From Gimesia sp. (GTDB lineage Bacteria > Planctomycetota > Planctomycetia > Planctomycetales > Planctomycetaceae): a DNA stretch of 64,000 nt. The stretch spans positions 62,001 through 126,000 of the forward strand of contig NZ_JAVJSQ010000015.1 of assembly GCF_040219335.1 (NCBI RefSeq), written 5' to 3'. The notes beneath the pieces are model-generated. The model made no database searches and had not been told where the DNA came from. It worked only from the letters and a program-made list of their open reading frames with translations. How positions within the stretch are numbered: position 1 is the stretch's first letter; the number at the start of each line of letters is the position of its first letter. The translations under genes and the position numbers were made by a program. This document shows, piece by piece, positions 35,786-43,926 of the stretch.

Positions 35786-36940
35786 TTACTCGCCGAAGTG
35801 TTGTTTGAGGAAGGCGAGGCTTTTGTTGTTGGACCAGCGGTGGCCGCCTGCGAAGAAGTCGGCGTCGATGTTTTCTTGGGCTCCTAAAACCTGGTAGACC
35901 TGTTGCAGTTTTTTGTAGCCCTGGCGGGCGGCGTCGATGGGGAAGATTTTGTCTTCGATGCCGTTGATGAGCAGGACCGGGCGGGGGGCGTGCAGGGCGA
36001 CGACGTCGGACATTTCGCCGAACCGCATCATCTCGGGCATACACTGGCACAAGCAGTGCGGCATGGCGTAGTAGGAGGCGCGGTAGGTTGAGAAGGCGCC
36101 GGCAATCATGGTGAGTTTGACGCGCTCGTCGAGGACGGGGAGGTACATGGCGGTGGCTCCGCCGCCCGAGAGGCCGGCGGCAGCGATGCGGTCCGGATCG
36201 ACCTCATCCTGTGTCTGCAGGAAGTCGATGACGCGCATGGCGTCCCAGCTGCGCTGGCCCTGGGGAGTACTGCCGATAAGGAGGGCGTTCATGGTCATCT
36301 GCAGGCAACTGCGTTTGGTGTGTGAGACGCCGCGATCCTGGTCGCCGGCGGTTTCGTTCCAGCCCCGCATGACGATGGCGGCGGTAACGTAGCCGTGTTT
36401 CGCGAAGTAGACGGCGTAGTCGAGTTCGCTCTGGCGGGTCTTTTCTTTGTCGGCTTTGGTTTTGCCTTCATCGATGTAGGGGATGATGCCGCTGTGTCCG
36501 TGCAGGCAGACAATCGCGGGCACTTTTTTCTTTAAGTTATGCGGGACGAAGTAATAGACGGGAGCCCAATAGGCGGCTTCGGTGCGGATAAAGACTTTGT
36601 GACGGGTGAAGGTGTCGAACTCTTTCTTTTCGGCCCACTTGACTTCCAGGGGGACGCGCTCGGGCATTTTACCCAGGATGCGGGTGACGGTCGGATGAAA
36701 CTGTTTCCGCCAGGCTGCGTGCTCGGCTTTGTTCGTGGCCTGCCAGGCCTGCAGCGGTTCCATGGCATCGGCGAGTTGCTGGTAGCTTTCGGTGACGGTG
36801 AATGGTTTCTCGGCGGGATCGCGTTCTGCTGCGGTCGTTGGGGTGATCAGCAGGCTGGTCAGGATGGTGACGAGCAGGCTGCGGGTGAGTGTTTGTTGGT
36901 GGGAGGTATTGAAACTGGAAACAGGGGCTGGCAGGTGCAT
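35786..36940 (-). CDS. Exported alpha/beta hydrolase (dienelactone hydrolase/acetyl xylan esterase type)
   Basis: The 384-residue protein has a signal peptide (about 20-39), the oxyanion HGHSG (147-151), the nucleophile elbow GLSGGG (256-261, Ser258), an aspartate in LLINGIEDKIFP (Asp330) and a late FFAGGHRW histidine. It resembles planctomycete abhydrolases annotated as acetylxylan esterase or DUF-type. The middle insertion with LCQCMPEMM holds two cysteines. Probably an esterase for polysaccharide side chains, outside the cytoplasm. The ATG has no strong ribosome binding site. Confidence 0.82.
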   Translation of the reverse strand: MHLPAPVSSFNTSHQQTLTRSLLVTILTSLLITPTTAAERDPAEKPFTVTESYQQLADAMEPLQAWQATNKAEHAAWRKQFHPTVTRILGKMPERVPLEVKWAEKKEFDTFTRHKVFIRTEAAYWAPVYYFVPHNLKKKVPAIVCLHGHSGIIPYIDEGKTKADKEKTRQSELDYAVYFAKHGYVTAAIVMRGWNETAGDQDRGVSHTKRSCLQMTMNALLIGSTPQGQRSWDAMRVIDFLQTQDEVDPDRIAAAGLSGGGATAMYLPVLDERVKLTMIAGAFSTYRASYYAMPHCLCQCMPEMMRFGEMSDVVALHAPRPVLLINGIEDKIFPIDAARQGYKKLQQVYQVLGAQENIDADFFAGGHRWSNNKSLAFLKQHFGE

Positions 36941-37000
36941 GTTAATTTACCATCAATCAGAACAGGGGATGTTTGGGTTGGTTCGGGAGTCGCACTGTCA

Positions 37001-37046
37001 GTTTCCTGCTCGCTGCGCTCGGCCCGAATTGCATTCGGGCTCACCC
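37001..37046 (+). repeat. Family A right-end fragment (A5)
   Basis: Only the right terminal 46 bp of family A (CCTGCTCGCTGCGCTCGG then an inverted GAATTGCATTC core and CTCACCC) are present. Confidence 0.75.
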
Positions 37047-37213
37047 GTGAAATCTTGTTTCATTCTATTACAGGGGAACGCTGGGGGAAGGTCAAGGGGG
37101 AGAATAGGGGCGGGGCTCGATCTGGGGTTTTCTGAACCACGAAATACACGAAATGTTGTGAGTGGAAAGGAACCGGGGCTAAAAGTCTGACCGCATTTAT
37201 TGAGGGATCTCCC

Positions 37214-37361
37214 GTTGTCGTGAGACAACAGGAGGTTGTGGAGCACGCGTGCTGTTATAGTTCAACGAACCTCAGCTTATCGGGGCTTTGTTCTGCAGGG
37301 GGCGATTTCTCTGCGACCTCCTGTTCGCTGCGCTCACCCCGAATTGCATTCGGGGTTACCC
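37214..37361 (+). repeat. Family A dispersed repeat, copy A4 (left terminus lost)
   Basis: The 148-bp copy starts at GTTGTCGTGAGACAAC and continues to CGGGGTTACCC. The outer left inverted terminus is missing, so this copy is a decayed member. Confidence 0.83.
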
Positions 37362-37370
37362 ATTTTTCTT

Positions 37371-37440
37371 TGCCGCGAAAGATACGAAATTTTTATGCGA
37401 GGTCAGCACAGTCGGGCGAGCCGACTGTGGCCCCCGTCGT
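37371..37440 (+). repeat. Family B dispersed repeat, copy B6, with hairpin
   Basis: Family B (CGCGAAAGATACGAAAT) is followed by CACAGTCGG/CCGACTGTG, a 9-bp stem at 37407-37415 and 37421-37429. The same combination recurs at 38965-39035. Confidence 0.8.
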
Positions 37441-37637
37441 TTGCCGGGGTGGTGAAAGGGGGGCTGGAAGGTTTCCCTGTCCGTTTCCTGCTCGATGCGC
37501 TTGAATCGATGGTTCATTATGCACGTCATAAAAACTTCTGTACGCGATTAGTGTGACAGGGTAAGATCAGCGGGTATGTACGGGGATTGAACAGACTGCT
37601 TTCATGTTTTTAATGTTGCACCCAGGAAAGAAGCCGA

Positions 37638-38048
37638 ATGAAGGACGAACAGACGATTGACTGTTTAACCTTTGAGGCGTGTCTACCGGATGATTCCGTG
37701 TGGAGCCAGGATGGGGATCTGATGGTGCCGGGAGGCAGGGCGATTGCTGCGGTTCTGATTGAACTGTTCAAAGAAGCCGGAGTGAATGTCGAGCCTGCTG
37801 AGCAACAGGAGTACTATGCCTGGCTGATCCCGGTGGAGTCGGACGGTTTGCGTCTAGAGTTTTATCTGCACGACTTACATCCGTGGCTGCTGATCTGTGA
37901 ATCACAGGGACGCTGGTATCAATTGCAGAAGAAGCGGCAGAAGCTGAAGGTACTCTATGAACGTGTTCTGACGGAGCTTAAGGAACGACTTCAATCCGAT
38001 TCGCGGTTTTCTGATGTTCGGGCAGGATCGAGAGAGACACTGCTTTGA
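37638..38048 (+). CDS. Uncharacterised small protein
   Basis: The 136-residue protein is acidic and soluble by appearance, with alternating strands and a last K/R-rich helix (QKKRQKLKVLYERV). It has no signal peptide or membrane segment and matches no family I can name. AGGAAAG is well placed before the ATG, so it is probably a real gene. It lies in the repeat-rich island. Confidence 0.55.
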   Translation: MKDEQTIDCLTFEACLPDDSVWSQDGDLMVPGGRAIAAVLIELFKEAGVNVEPAEQQEYYAWLIPVESDGLRLEFYLHDLHPWLLICESQGRWYQLQKKRQKLKVLYERVLTELKERLQSDSRFSDVRAGSRETLL

Positions 38049-38216
38049 AAAACTGTGATATTGCAGGGGATTGGGGCCAGATGAAGAATTCAGGATTTTA
38101 AGGGACCACGAAAGGCACGAAAATTTTGTGCATCGTTGATCGCAGGGAATAAGATGGAGGGGTTGACCTTCTCTGTTTTCAAAAATTGATTCTGTGTCAG
38201 GAACAGGTAACCGAAA

Positions 38217-38636
38217 ATGGCATCTTCCGACAAGAGCGCGCAGCCCAGGGAAAAGGTTTTCACTCTCGGGAATACCATTGTGATGCTGCTGTTTCTGGGG
38301 GTGATCTATTTTCTTTTTTTCCATGGTTTCGTGTTTGCGAATGCGGCGAATGCGGAGTTGCTGGCGATCTATGAGGTTGCTGAAGTGGGGGGCTCTTTGC
38401 GTGAACTGGATGAACAAGTTGCGAAGCTGCCTCAAACGTGGATCACTGCTTCTTCGCATGAGGATTTGCGAATCTTTTCCACCCCGCTCCAATTTGGTGC
38501 TTCAGAATGGTACCTGAGAATCGAGGCAGAAGAAGGGCTGATTACGTGTGTCCGGATTCATACGGCGGACTCGATTCGCTTTCACCCCGAGGCGGCGCCG
38601 CCTGATAAGGGAGAGTGCTCATTCGAGACATACTGA
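38217..38636 (+). CDS. Small membrane-anchored protein of unknown function
   Basis: The 139-residue protein has one membrane helix near the N-terminus (LGNTIVMLLFLGVIYFLFF, about 17-35) and a soluble remainder, so it likely faces the periplasm. No family is recognised. A G-rich AGG precedes the ATG. It sits 168 bp after the preceding small gene, with a family B copy between them. Confidence 0.5.
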   Translation: MASSDKSAQPREKVFTLGNTIVMLLFLGVIYFLFFHGFVFANAANAELLAIYEVAEVGGSLRELDEQVAKLPQTWITASSHEDLRIFSTPLQFGASEWYLRIEAEEGLITCVRIHTADSIRFHPEAAPPDKGECSFETY

Positions 38637-38738
38637 TGTGAGTGTCTGGTGTGCATCTCGCGTGAAGGGGGCGGATGTGTAGAATGAGGCAGGTTTGCGT
38701 TATGAGCGGAATTGCGTTCGGCATTGACTCTCGATCAG

Positions 38739-38859
38739 CATCAACCTTTTTACCGGCGGCTGGTGCCTTGCCGCTCACGGTTGGTGGGCTGTGATTCCCT
38801 TTGGATGTTGATACCGGTGGTATGTCGTCAGGCGGGCGAACACATGGGTGCGCCCCTAC
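38739..38859 (+). repeat. Family C dispersed repeat, copy C2
   Basis: About 121 bp, near identical to C1 at 35627-35750, including a TGTGATTCCCTTTGG core and the GGGCGAACACATGG right part. Upstream sequence (38704-38738) also resembles the partial copy at 35274. Confidence 0.82.
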
Positions 38860-38910
38860 GACAGACAGGGGATTGGTTTCTCTGTTGTGGATTGTGAGAT
38901 TGCTCTGACC

Positions 38911-38956
38911 GTTTCCTGTTCGCTGCGCTCACCCCGAATTGCATTCGGGGTTACCC
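38911..38956 (+). repeat. Family A right-end fragment (A6)
   Basis: TTTCCTGTTCGCTGCGCTC and the GAATTGCATTCGGGG core ending in TTACCC match the right terminus of family A. Confidence 0.75.
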
Positions 38957-38964
38957 GTTTTCTT

Positions 38965-39035
38965 TACCGCGAAAGGCACGAAAATATTTTGTGCGAGGTC
39001 AGCACAGTCGGGCGAGCCGACTGTGGCACCCGTTG
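38965..39035 (+). repeat. Family B dispersed repeat, copy B8, with hairpin
   Basis: CGCGAAAGGCACGAAAAT is followed by CACAGTCGG (39003-39011) and CCGACTGTG (39017-39025), as in copy B6. Confidence 0.8.
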
Positions 39036-39108
39036 TGTAATTGGTTTTTTGAGAGGTTGTCATGTTGAGAACGAAATTCGTGAACGGAGACAGGGAGGCC
39101 AGGACAGA

Positions 39109-39193
39109 ATTTTGTCCCGATGTGGCCGGATTTTGTCCTGGTGTGTCCCGGTTTTTGTCCCTGTGTGACCGGAGTCTGTCCTGGTTTGCCCTG
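39109..39193 (+). repeat. Four degenerate tandem units of about 21 bp
   Basis: Units at 39109-39129, 39130-39151, 39152-39172 and 39173-39193 share a TTTGTCC core with GTGTGxCCxG after it. They may be a variable-number tract. Confidence 0.7.
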
Positions 39194-39561
39194 AACAATA
39201 TGTGGGAAACATTTCGCATGAGTTCTGTTTGCTCCAGTGAAAACCTGTTGAAAAGCGGTGTGGATTCAGGTGCTGTTGCGTCAGTGGTGTCTGGTGTTCC
39301 GGTGCACGCTGACCTGCCTCGCGCGCGAGCCAGAGGGGAACAGCATACGATTCGGGAGGGGCGGATCAAGAGGAGTTTGTGCAGTAAATACGGGGAAAAT
39401 GAGCACCTGATTACGGGGCGCGTGTCAGGGGAAACGACAAATAAGTTCCTCAATCTCGTATTTCTGGTATATAATGGCTAAGATAATCGCTTCGAACCAA
39501 GAACTGTCTGAATCTTCACAACTGACATACATCGGCACTATGGGGTGCCTGGATCTGATTT

Positions 39562-40008
39562 ATGAAACATCTGTCTCAAGCAGAAGAAATTGAGGAAATC
39601 CGCCAGCTGGTGCGGAAGAGCGGCCTGCGGAGTACGGCGGCCCGGATTACCGTGATCCAGTTTTTACGAAAGGCGAAGTCTCCGCTGACGCACGCGGAGA
39701 TTGCAGAAGATCTGACCCCCATGGGCTTTGATAAAGCGACCGTGTATCGCAACCTGATTGACCTGGCGGATGCAGGTCTGGTGAAACGGACCGAGCTGGG
39801 CGATCATGCCTGGCGGTTCGAATTACGGAACCCGGATGAGCCGGAAGATGCAGAGCATCCGCACTTTGTCTGTACCGAATGCGGCAGTGTTTCCTGTCTG
39901 CACGATGTGGAATTCAAGACTCCCAAGAACAAGCAGTGGGCGGCGGTCGGTAAAGTGACCGAGATCCTGCTCAAGGGAATCTGCAGCGAGTGTGAAGAGG
40001 AAGAGTGA
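39562..40008 (+). CDS. Fur-family transcriptional regulator
   Basis: The 148-residue protein is a typical ferric/zinc/peroxide regulator: a winged helix with DKATVYRNLIDLADAGLV (57-74), a metal site with HPHFVCTECG (99-108), and a second CSEC (141-144) that, with C104 and C107, forms the structural zinc site. It is convergent with a ZIP metal transporter gene, seven bases apart, so Zur is a reasonable guess; Fur or PerR cannot be excluded. The ribosome binding site is weak. Confidence 0.9.
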   Translation: MKHLSQAEEIEEIRQLVRKSGLRSTAARITVIQFLRKAKSPLTHAEIAEDLTPMGFDKATVYRNLIDLADAGLVKRTELGDHAWRFELRNPDEPEDAEHPHFVCTECGSVSCLHDVEFKTPKNKQWAAVGKVTEILLKGICSECEEEE

Positions 40009-40015
40009 GCGCTGG

Positions 40016-41173
40016 TCAGTGGTCGTGCTTGTGCTCGTGCGAATGACCGTCGTCTGATTCTTCCGCGTGCGAACCGTGGTTGTGAACGTGTTCGGGTTCG
40101 AGAAAGCCGATGCCATACGCGAGGGCGATGCCGAGCAGGAGTACGAACGAGAGTCGGAAGCGGTTATGCGAATGGAATTCCATTTCCGGCAGCAGGTCGC
40201 CCAGTGAGATACAGATGAAGACGCCCGCGGCGAAGGCCAGGGCACAGCCGATGATGATGTGCTGGTTATCGGAAAACTGCTGCACGCCCAGGAAGAAGAG
40301 CAGGGCACCGAGGGGGCACATCAACGCGAAGCCGATGTTGACGGCGTTTCTCCAGCCGGCGGACCAGCCACCCGCGGCCATCAGTGATGTGATCGAAACG
40401 GCATCTAGTGGTTTGTGTAGTGCGATCGCCAGAAAAGTTCCGAGGCCGAACAAAGAGAGAAAGACTTCGTGGTGTTGCTCGGCTATGATACTGGCGCCGA
40501 GAGCGAGCCCGTCAATCAGTGTGTGCAGGGCCAGACCCAGGGCGATGCCGACCCAGCTCAAATGATGCGAGTGGGCATGCGTGTGCGAATGGACCGGCGC
40601 GTGCGCGTGATGCTGATCGCAGTCGTGATCGTGGTCATGGTCATGGTCATGGTCGTGGGGGTGTCCTTCTTCTTCGAGTTCCACGGTACCGTGCTGGTGA
40701 AAGTGGAAGGTTCTCAGCAGGAAGAAGAGCGTGATGATGCCGGTCATCATCCACCAGACGGCGCGGTCAATCGATCCCATTTCGGCGACCGCGTGTGGCA
40801 GAAGATGAAAGACGCCGATGCCCAGCATGAGTCCGCCGACAAAACTGATGAGCGTTTCCATGCGGGTGTGTGTCAGTTTGACAAACGAGGGGAGCCAGCC
40901 TCCCATTAAGGACGAGAAGACAATCAACGCGCAATAAATGCCGAGCAGCGTGTATGACCAGCCGGTGTTGTTTTCGGAGGCCGGTTCTGTCGTGGATTCC
41001 TCAGTGGCGGTGCTGGTTGTTTTTTCCGGGTGCGGGTGAGTGTGTTCGGCAGCCGCGGCCTGGGTGGGGCGCGAGGTGAAAAAGCCGGGCGCTACCAGGA
41101 AGGTGACCAGGGGAATCGTGAGCAGCAGAAAGGTCAACCGCACGTCGTTTTTGAGGTGTGACAGGGGTTTCAT
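40016..41173 (-). CDS. ZIP-family metal transporter with long histidine-rich loop
   Basis: The 385-residue protein has about eight membrane helices. The family motifs are LALHTLIDGLALG (helix IV) and AIALHKPLDAVS (helix V; Asp where HxxxE usually has Glu). The loop after helix III (about 171-204) is a run of HD/H residues (HPHDHDHDHD and HAHAPVHSHTHAHSHH), and the N-terminus and C-terminus are also histidine-rich (for example HGSHAEESDDGHSHEHKHDH). It imports or exports zinc or iron-like metals through the inner membrane. In DNA, the histidine tract appears as a tandem GTCATG repeat near 40630-40660. Confidence 0.92.
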   Translation of the reverse strand: MKPLSHLKNDVRLTFLLLTIPLVTFLVAPGFFTSRPTQAAAAEHTHPHPEKTTSTATEESTTEPASENNTGWSYTLLGIYCALIVFSSLMGGWLPSFVKLTHTRMETLISFVGGLMLGIGVFHLLPHAVAEMGSIDRAVWWMMTGIITLFFLLRTFHFHQHGTVELEEEGHPHDHDHDHDHDHDCDQHHAHAPVHSHTHAHSHHLSWVGIALGLALHTLIDGLALGASIIAEQHHEVFLSLFGLGTFLAIALHKPLDAVSITSLMAAGGWSAGWRNAVNIGFALMCPLGALLFFLGVQQFSDNQHIIIGCALAFAAGVFICISLGDLLPEMEFHSHNRFRLSFVLLLGIALAYGIGFLEPEHVHNHGSHAEESDDGHSHEHKHDH

Positions 41174-41725
41174 GGGATCAGAACAATCAGCAGTGAGCGT
41201 GAACTTGAAGCGGACTTAGCGGGAATGGAATTCTCTATCGGCGTTCAAGTATTGTAATAGCAAATAAATTGCGATTGAATTTAGCTTTTACGATGAATCA
41301 AGACAAGAGCCGTCCCGTGTTGATTGGGGAAGTTTCTGAACTTCTGCACCGCGGTTGGGGCGTTGGGGAGGCGATTCAGCCCCGATCTGGCTGTGTGGAG
41401 GGTATTACCCCGGTTTGAGACACTGTTTGCCGGCTCAAAGCAGCGCTTCTTTAAGAGGGTTTATTAAAGGGATGTTTGTCTCCACTAAAGATAAGTGCAG
41501 TTATTGACTCACTTTACCCTGTTAAACTCTTCCGGTTAGGGGTTCTGTTCGGAGTGTTCCTAAGGTGCGGGCGATTGTGAAGCGTCTTAACCGTATCTTA
41601 ATATTTGCTTCAAAAAAGATCCGCCGATAAGCGAATACAGGATCTCGTTGTTTTTGCAGGCATGTGGAAATACGGATTAATTAGTAAAACCGCCTGGTAA
41701 GGAAACCGGGCCATGAACATCAGGG
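41174..41725. other. 552-bp divergent intergenic region
   Basis: No gene is seen. It holds the promoters of the zip gene and the porin gene. An AT-rich run with partial dyad symmetry (GCAA-TTGC near 41260) might be a metal-regulator site, but I cannot match it to a known box. Confidence 0.4.
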
Positions 41726-43327
41726 ATGAAGATGCGCACATTCATTAAGACTGCAGGTTTCCTGCTCTTACTGGGGACACTGTTTCGTACAACCAGTGTC
41801 ATTGCGGAAGATGCTCGAATCGATTCTGCTCAACTGGAGCGCCTGCTGGACCGTTTAGAAGCAGCAGAACAACGGATCCAGGAGCTGGAGCAGAAGAAAG
41901 AGGAGCCAAAGCAGCAGACTCCTCCTCCGGCCCCGGCTTCGCGGATGGCGCCGCCCCCTCAGCTGGAAAAAGCGAGTGGGGGACTGGACGACTCCGAGCA
42001 GCTGTTGATCAACAACTTCTACGATGAAGCGGGAGACAACGCTCTGGAGAGCCGCCTGTCGACCCTGGAAGAGGACTGGAAAAAGTTCTCCGAATCAGAG
42101 CAGGCCAAGAAAGCCGAAGATGCTGCCAAGCCGACCACATTGAAAGTCTTTGGTCGTATTCACCTGGACGGCTGGAACTTCTCTAACAGCACTCCGGGGA
42201 TCGAGTCCTTTAATGATCCAACCGATCCAACCGATCCGCAGAACCGTGTTGGGTTCCGTCGCGTTCGTATCGGCGTGTCTGGTAAAATCAAAGACAACAT
42301 GCTCTACAAATTCGAGTATGACTTCGCCGATCCTGGTGACCCCGCGTTCAAAGACGTTTACATGGGGTGGAACGATCTGCCTGTCTTTCAGACGCTGTTA
42401 ATTGGTAACCAGAAGCGTCCGCTGGGTATGGATCACCTTAACAGTAGTCGTTACAACTGGTTCATGGAACGTCCGCTGGTGATCGAAGCGTTCAACCAGG
42501 ATGCACGTCGTTTGGGTATTTGTGCCTACGGCGTTTCGGATGATGAGACCTGGAACTGGCGTTACGGTATCTTCAACCTGGAAGATGTCTCGAAAGACGG
42601 GGCGTACATTGGCGATGCGGGTCAGTATTCGCTCAATGGTCGTTTTGCCGGGACCCCCTGGTACGATGAAACCTCGGGTGGTCGCGGTTACCTGCACCTG
42701 GCTGTCGCCGACATGTGGGCCAAGCCGGATGGCGATCCGAGTGCGACCGCTTCCAATGATAACGAAGCCCGTTTCCGGACCCGTCCTGAAGCCCGTACCA
42801 GCAGCCGCTGGATTGACACCGGCGCGATTGCAGGAGCCGAATGGTTCAACACACTGGGTTTCGAAGCGATGTTGAACATTGGATCTTTCGGGGTCGTCAG
42901 CGAATACCAGGTGACTCATGTGGGCCGTGGTTCGCAGGGATCTCAGCTGACGTTTGAAGGTGCTTATGTCGAGGCTGGTTACTTCCTGACTGGCGAATAT
43001 CAGCCGATCGACCGCAAGTCCGGAACCATTGGCCGCGTCAAGCCGCTGGAGAACTTCTTCCTGGTTCGTACTTGTGACGACGAAATCGGTGGTGGCTGGG
43101 GTGCGTGGCAGGTTGTGGCCCGTTACTCCTACCTGGACCTGTCTAACGGAAATATCACCGGTGGTGATGAGACCAACTTCACCTTTGGTATGAACTGGTG
43201 GTGGAATTCTCACTCGCGTGTGCAGTTCAACTACATCCATGCTCAGATTGATGACCGTGGTCCGATCAACGGATATACCGGTGGTCGATCCGACATCTTC
43301 GGTGCCCGGTTTATGGTGGACTTCTAA
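41726..43327 (+). CDS. Phosphate-selective porin O/P-like outer membrane protein
   Basis: The 533-residue protein has a signal peptide (ending near SVIAEDA), a coiled-coil N-terminal region (LERLLDRLEAAEQRIQELEQ), a proline-rich linker, then a beta-barrel of the OprO/OprP type (FGRIHLDGWNFSNSTPG, then FRRVRIGVSGKIKDNMLYKFEYDF, ending in GARFMVDF with a final Phe). It is an outer membrane channel, possibly for phosphate. The start is ATG 41726 or, with better AGGG spacing, ATG 41732. A small cysteine-rich protein gene follows after 61 bp. Confidence 0.88.
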   Translation: MKMRTFIKTAGFLLLLGTLFRTTSVIAEDARIDSAQLERLLDRLEAAEQRIQELEQKKEEPKQQTPPPAPASRMAPPPQLEKASGGLDDSEQLLINNFYDEAGDNALESRLSTLEEDWKKFSESEQAKKAEDAAKPTTLKVFGRIHLDGWNFSNSTPGIESFNDPTDPTDPQNRVGFRRVRIGVSGKIKDNMLYKFEYDFADPGDPAFKDVYMGWNDLPVFQTLLIGNQKRPLGMDHLNSSRYNWFMERPLVIEAFNQDARRLGICAYGVSDDETWNWRYGIFNLEDVSKDGAYIGDAGQYSLNGRFAGTPWYDETSGGRGYLHLAVADMWAKPDGDPSATASNDNEARFRTRPEARTSSRWIDTGAIAGAEWFNTLGFEAMLNIGSFGVVSEYQVTHVGRGSQGSQLTFEGAYVEAGYFLTGEYQPIDRKSGTIGRVKPLENFFLVRTCDDEIGGGWGAWQVVARYSYLDLSNGNITGGDETNFTFGMNWWWNSHSRVQFNYIHAQIDDRGPINGYTGGRSDIFGARFMVDF

Positions 43328-43388
43328 GCCAGGTTCCAACTCAGCGACTATCAATATTTGAAATTTAAAATCTCAGGAAGTGAGAATT

Positions 43389-43844
43389 ATGAAATACTTA
43401 GCAATCGTTGTGCTGGCAGTCACGGTCAGCCTGTCGGGGGGAACTCAGAGCTCAGCCGGAAACGGCACCCCCTGTTGCGACAAAGCAAACGGTGCGTGCG
43501 GCAGCTGCAACAGTTGTTCTCAGGGTTGTAAGACCTGCCGGCTGTATGTCGAGAATCTGAAAGTAAAGAAGCATTGTTTCTTTACTGAATGCAAAGACAT
43601 CTGTATTCCTCCCGTGCGGTTTCCCTGGCAGAAGTGCTGCGACCTGAAGTGTGGGAAGGTCAAGACTGTGCGTGTGCTGAAAAAGCACGAATACAAGTGT
43701 GATAAATGTGGATACAAGTGGACGGTGGAAGATCTCTGCGGGAACTGCAACAGTGGTGCCTGCGAGGCCATGCCTCCCGCTCCTGCGAAGTCAGCCCAGG
43801 CGCAGCCTCCGCTGGCACCAGCGACTTCAATCAGAAAAAAGTAA
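43389..43844 (+). CDS. Small exported cysteine-rich protein
   Basis: I choose ATG 43389 (AGGAAG eight bases before) over a GTG at 43380. After a signal peptide (MKYLAIVVLAVTVSLSGG) come 18 cysteines in the mature 125 or so residues, many as CxxC or CC (GTPCCDKANGACGSCNSC, KCDKCGYKW, CGNCNSGAC). This predicts a metal-binding or heavily disulfide-linked exported protein. No family is recognised. It follows the porin gene, so it may be functionally linked to that outer membrane protein. Confidence 0.78.
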   Translation: MKYLAIVVLAVTVSLSGGTQSSAGNGTPCCDKANGACGSCNSCSQGCKTCRLYVENLKVKKHCFFTECKDICIPPVRFPWQKCCDLKCGKVKTVRVLKKHEYKCDKCGYKWTVEDLCGNCNSGACEAMPPAPAKSAQAQPPLAPATSIRKK

Positions 43845-43877
43845 TCTGACGTTTCAGAATCACTCTGAATGAGCTCT

Positions 43878-43920
43878 GCCGGTAATCTGTGCTGCCTGAA
43901 AACAGCGACCGATTACCGGC
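43878..43920. terminator. Long hairpin between convergent genes, possible terminator
   Basis: GCCGGTAATC (43878-43887) pairs with GATTACCGGC (43911-43920); an inner GCTG/CAGC pair extends the fold. There is no clear T run on either strand, so the terminator role is a guess. Confidence 0.35.
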
Positions 43921-43926
43921 TTCGTT

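Larger units (their letters stand above)
36941..37637. repeat. Repeat-rich intergenic stretch: A5, B5, A4, B6, A7
   Basis: The 697-bp interval includes a family A right-end fragment (37001-37046), a B unit near 37133, the family A copy A4 (37214-37361), a B6 unit with its GGTCAGCACAGTCGG hairpin extension (37371-37440), and a weak A fragment near 37481. No gene is credible. Confidence 0.8.
38637..39561. repeat. Repeat-rich intergenic stretch: C2, A6, B8, 21-bp tandem array, Fur gene leader
   Basis: The 925-bp interval holds family C copy C2 (38739-38859), family A right end A6 (38911-38956), B8 with hairpin (38965-39035), and four degenerate tandem units of about 21 bp (39109-39193). The rest has no credible gene; the promoter of the Fur-family gene must lie in the right part. 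Confidence 0.75.

Noticed and set aside
26601-38956. Family A, B and C repeats considered as a CRISPR array
   Set aside because: The units are far apart, longer than CRISPR repeats, have no regular spacers and no cas genes nearby.
39062-39481. Plus-strand open frame of 139 codons
   Set aside because: It spans the 21-bp tandem repeats and has no convincing ribosome binding site or family similarity.
40620-40660. Tandem GTCATG repeats, first thought to be a possible CRISPR or microsatellite
   Set aside because: They encode the histidine/aspartate loop of the ZIP protein in frame on the minus strand; there are no spacers.
41293-41418. Short 41-codon frame in the divergent region
   Set aside because: There is no ribosome binding site and no sign of coding.
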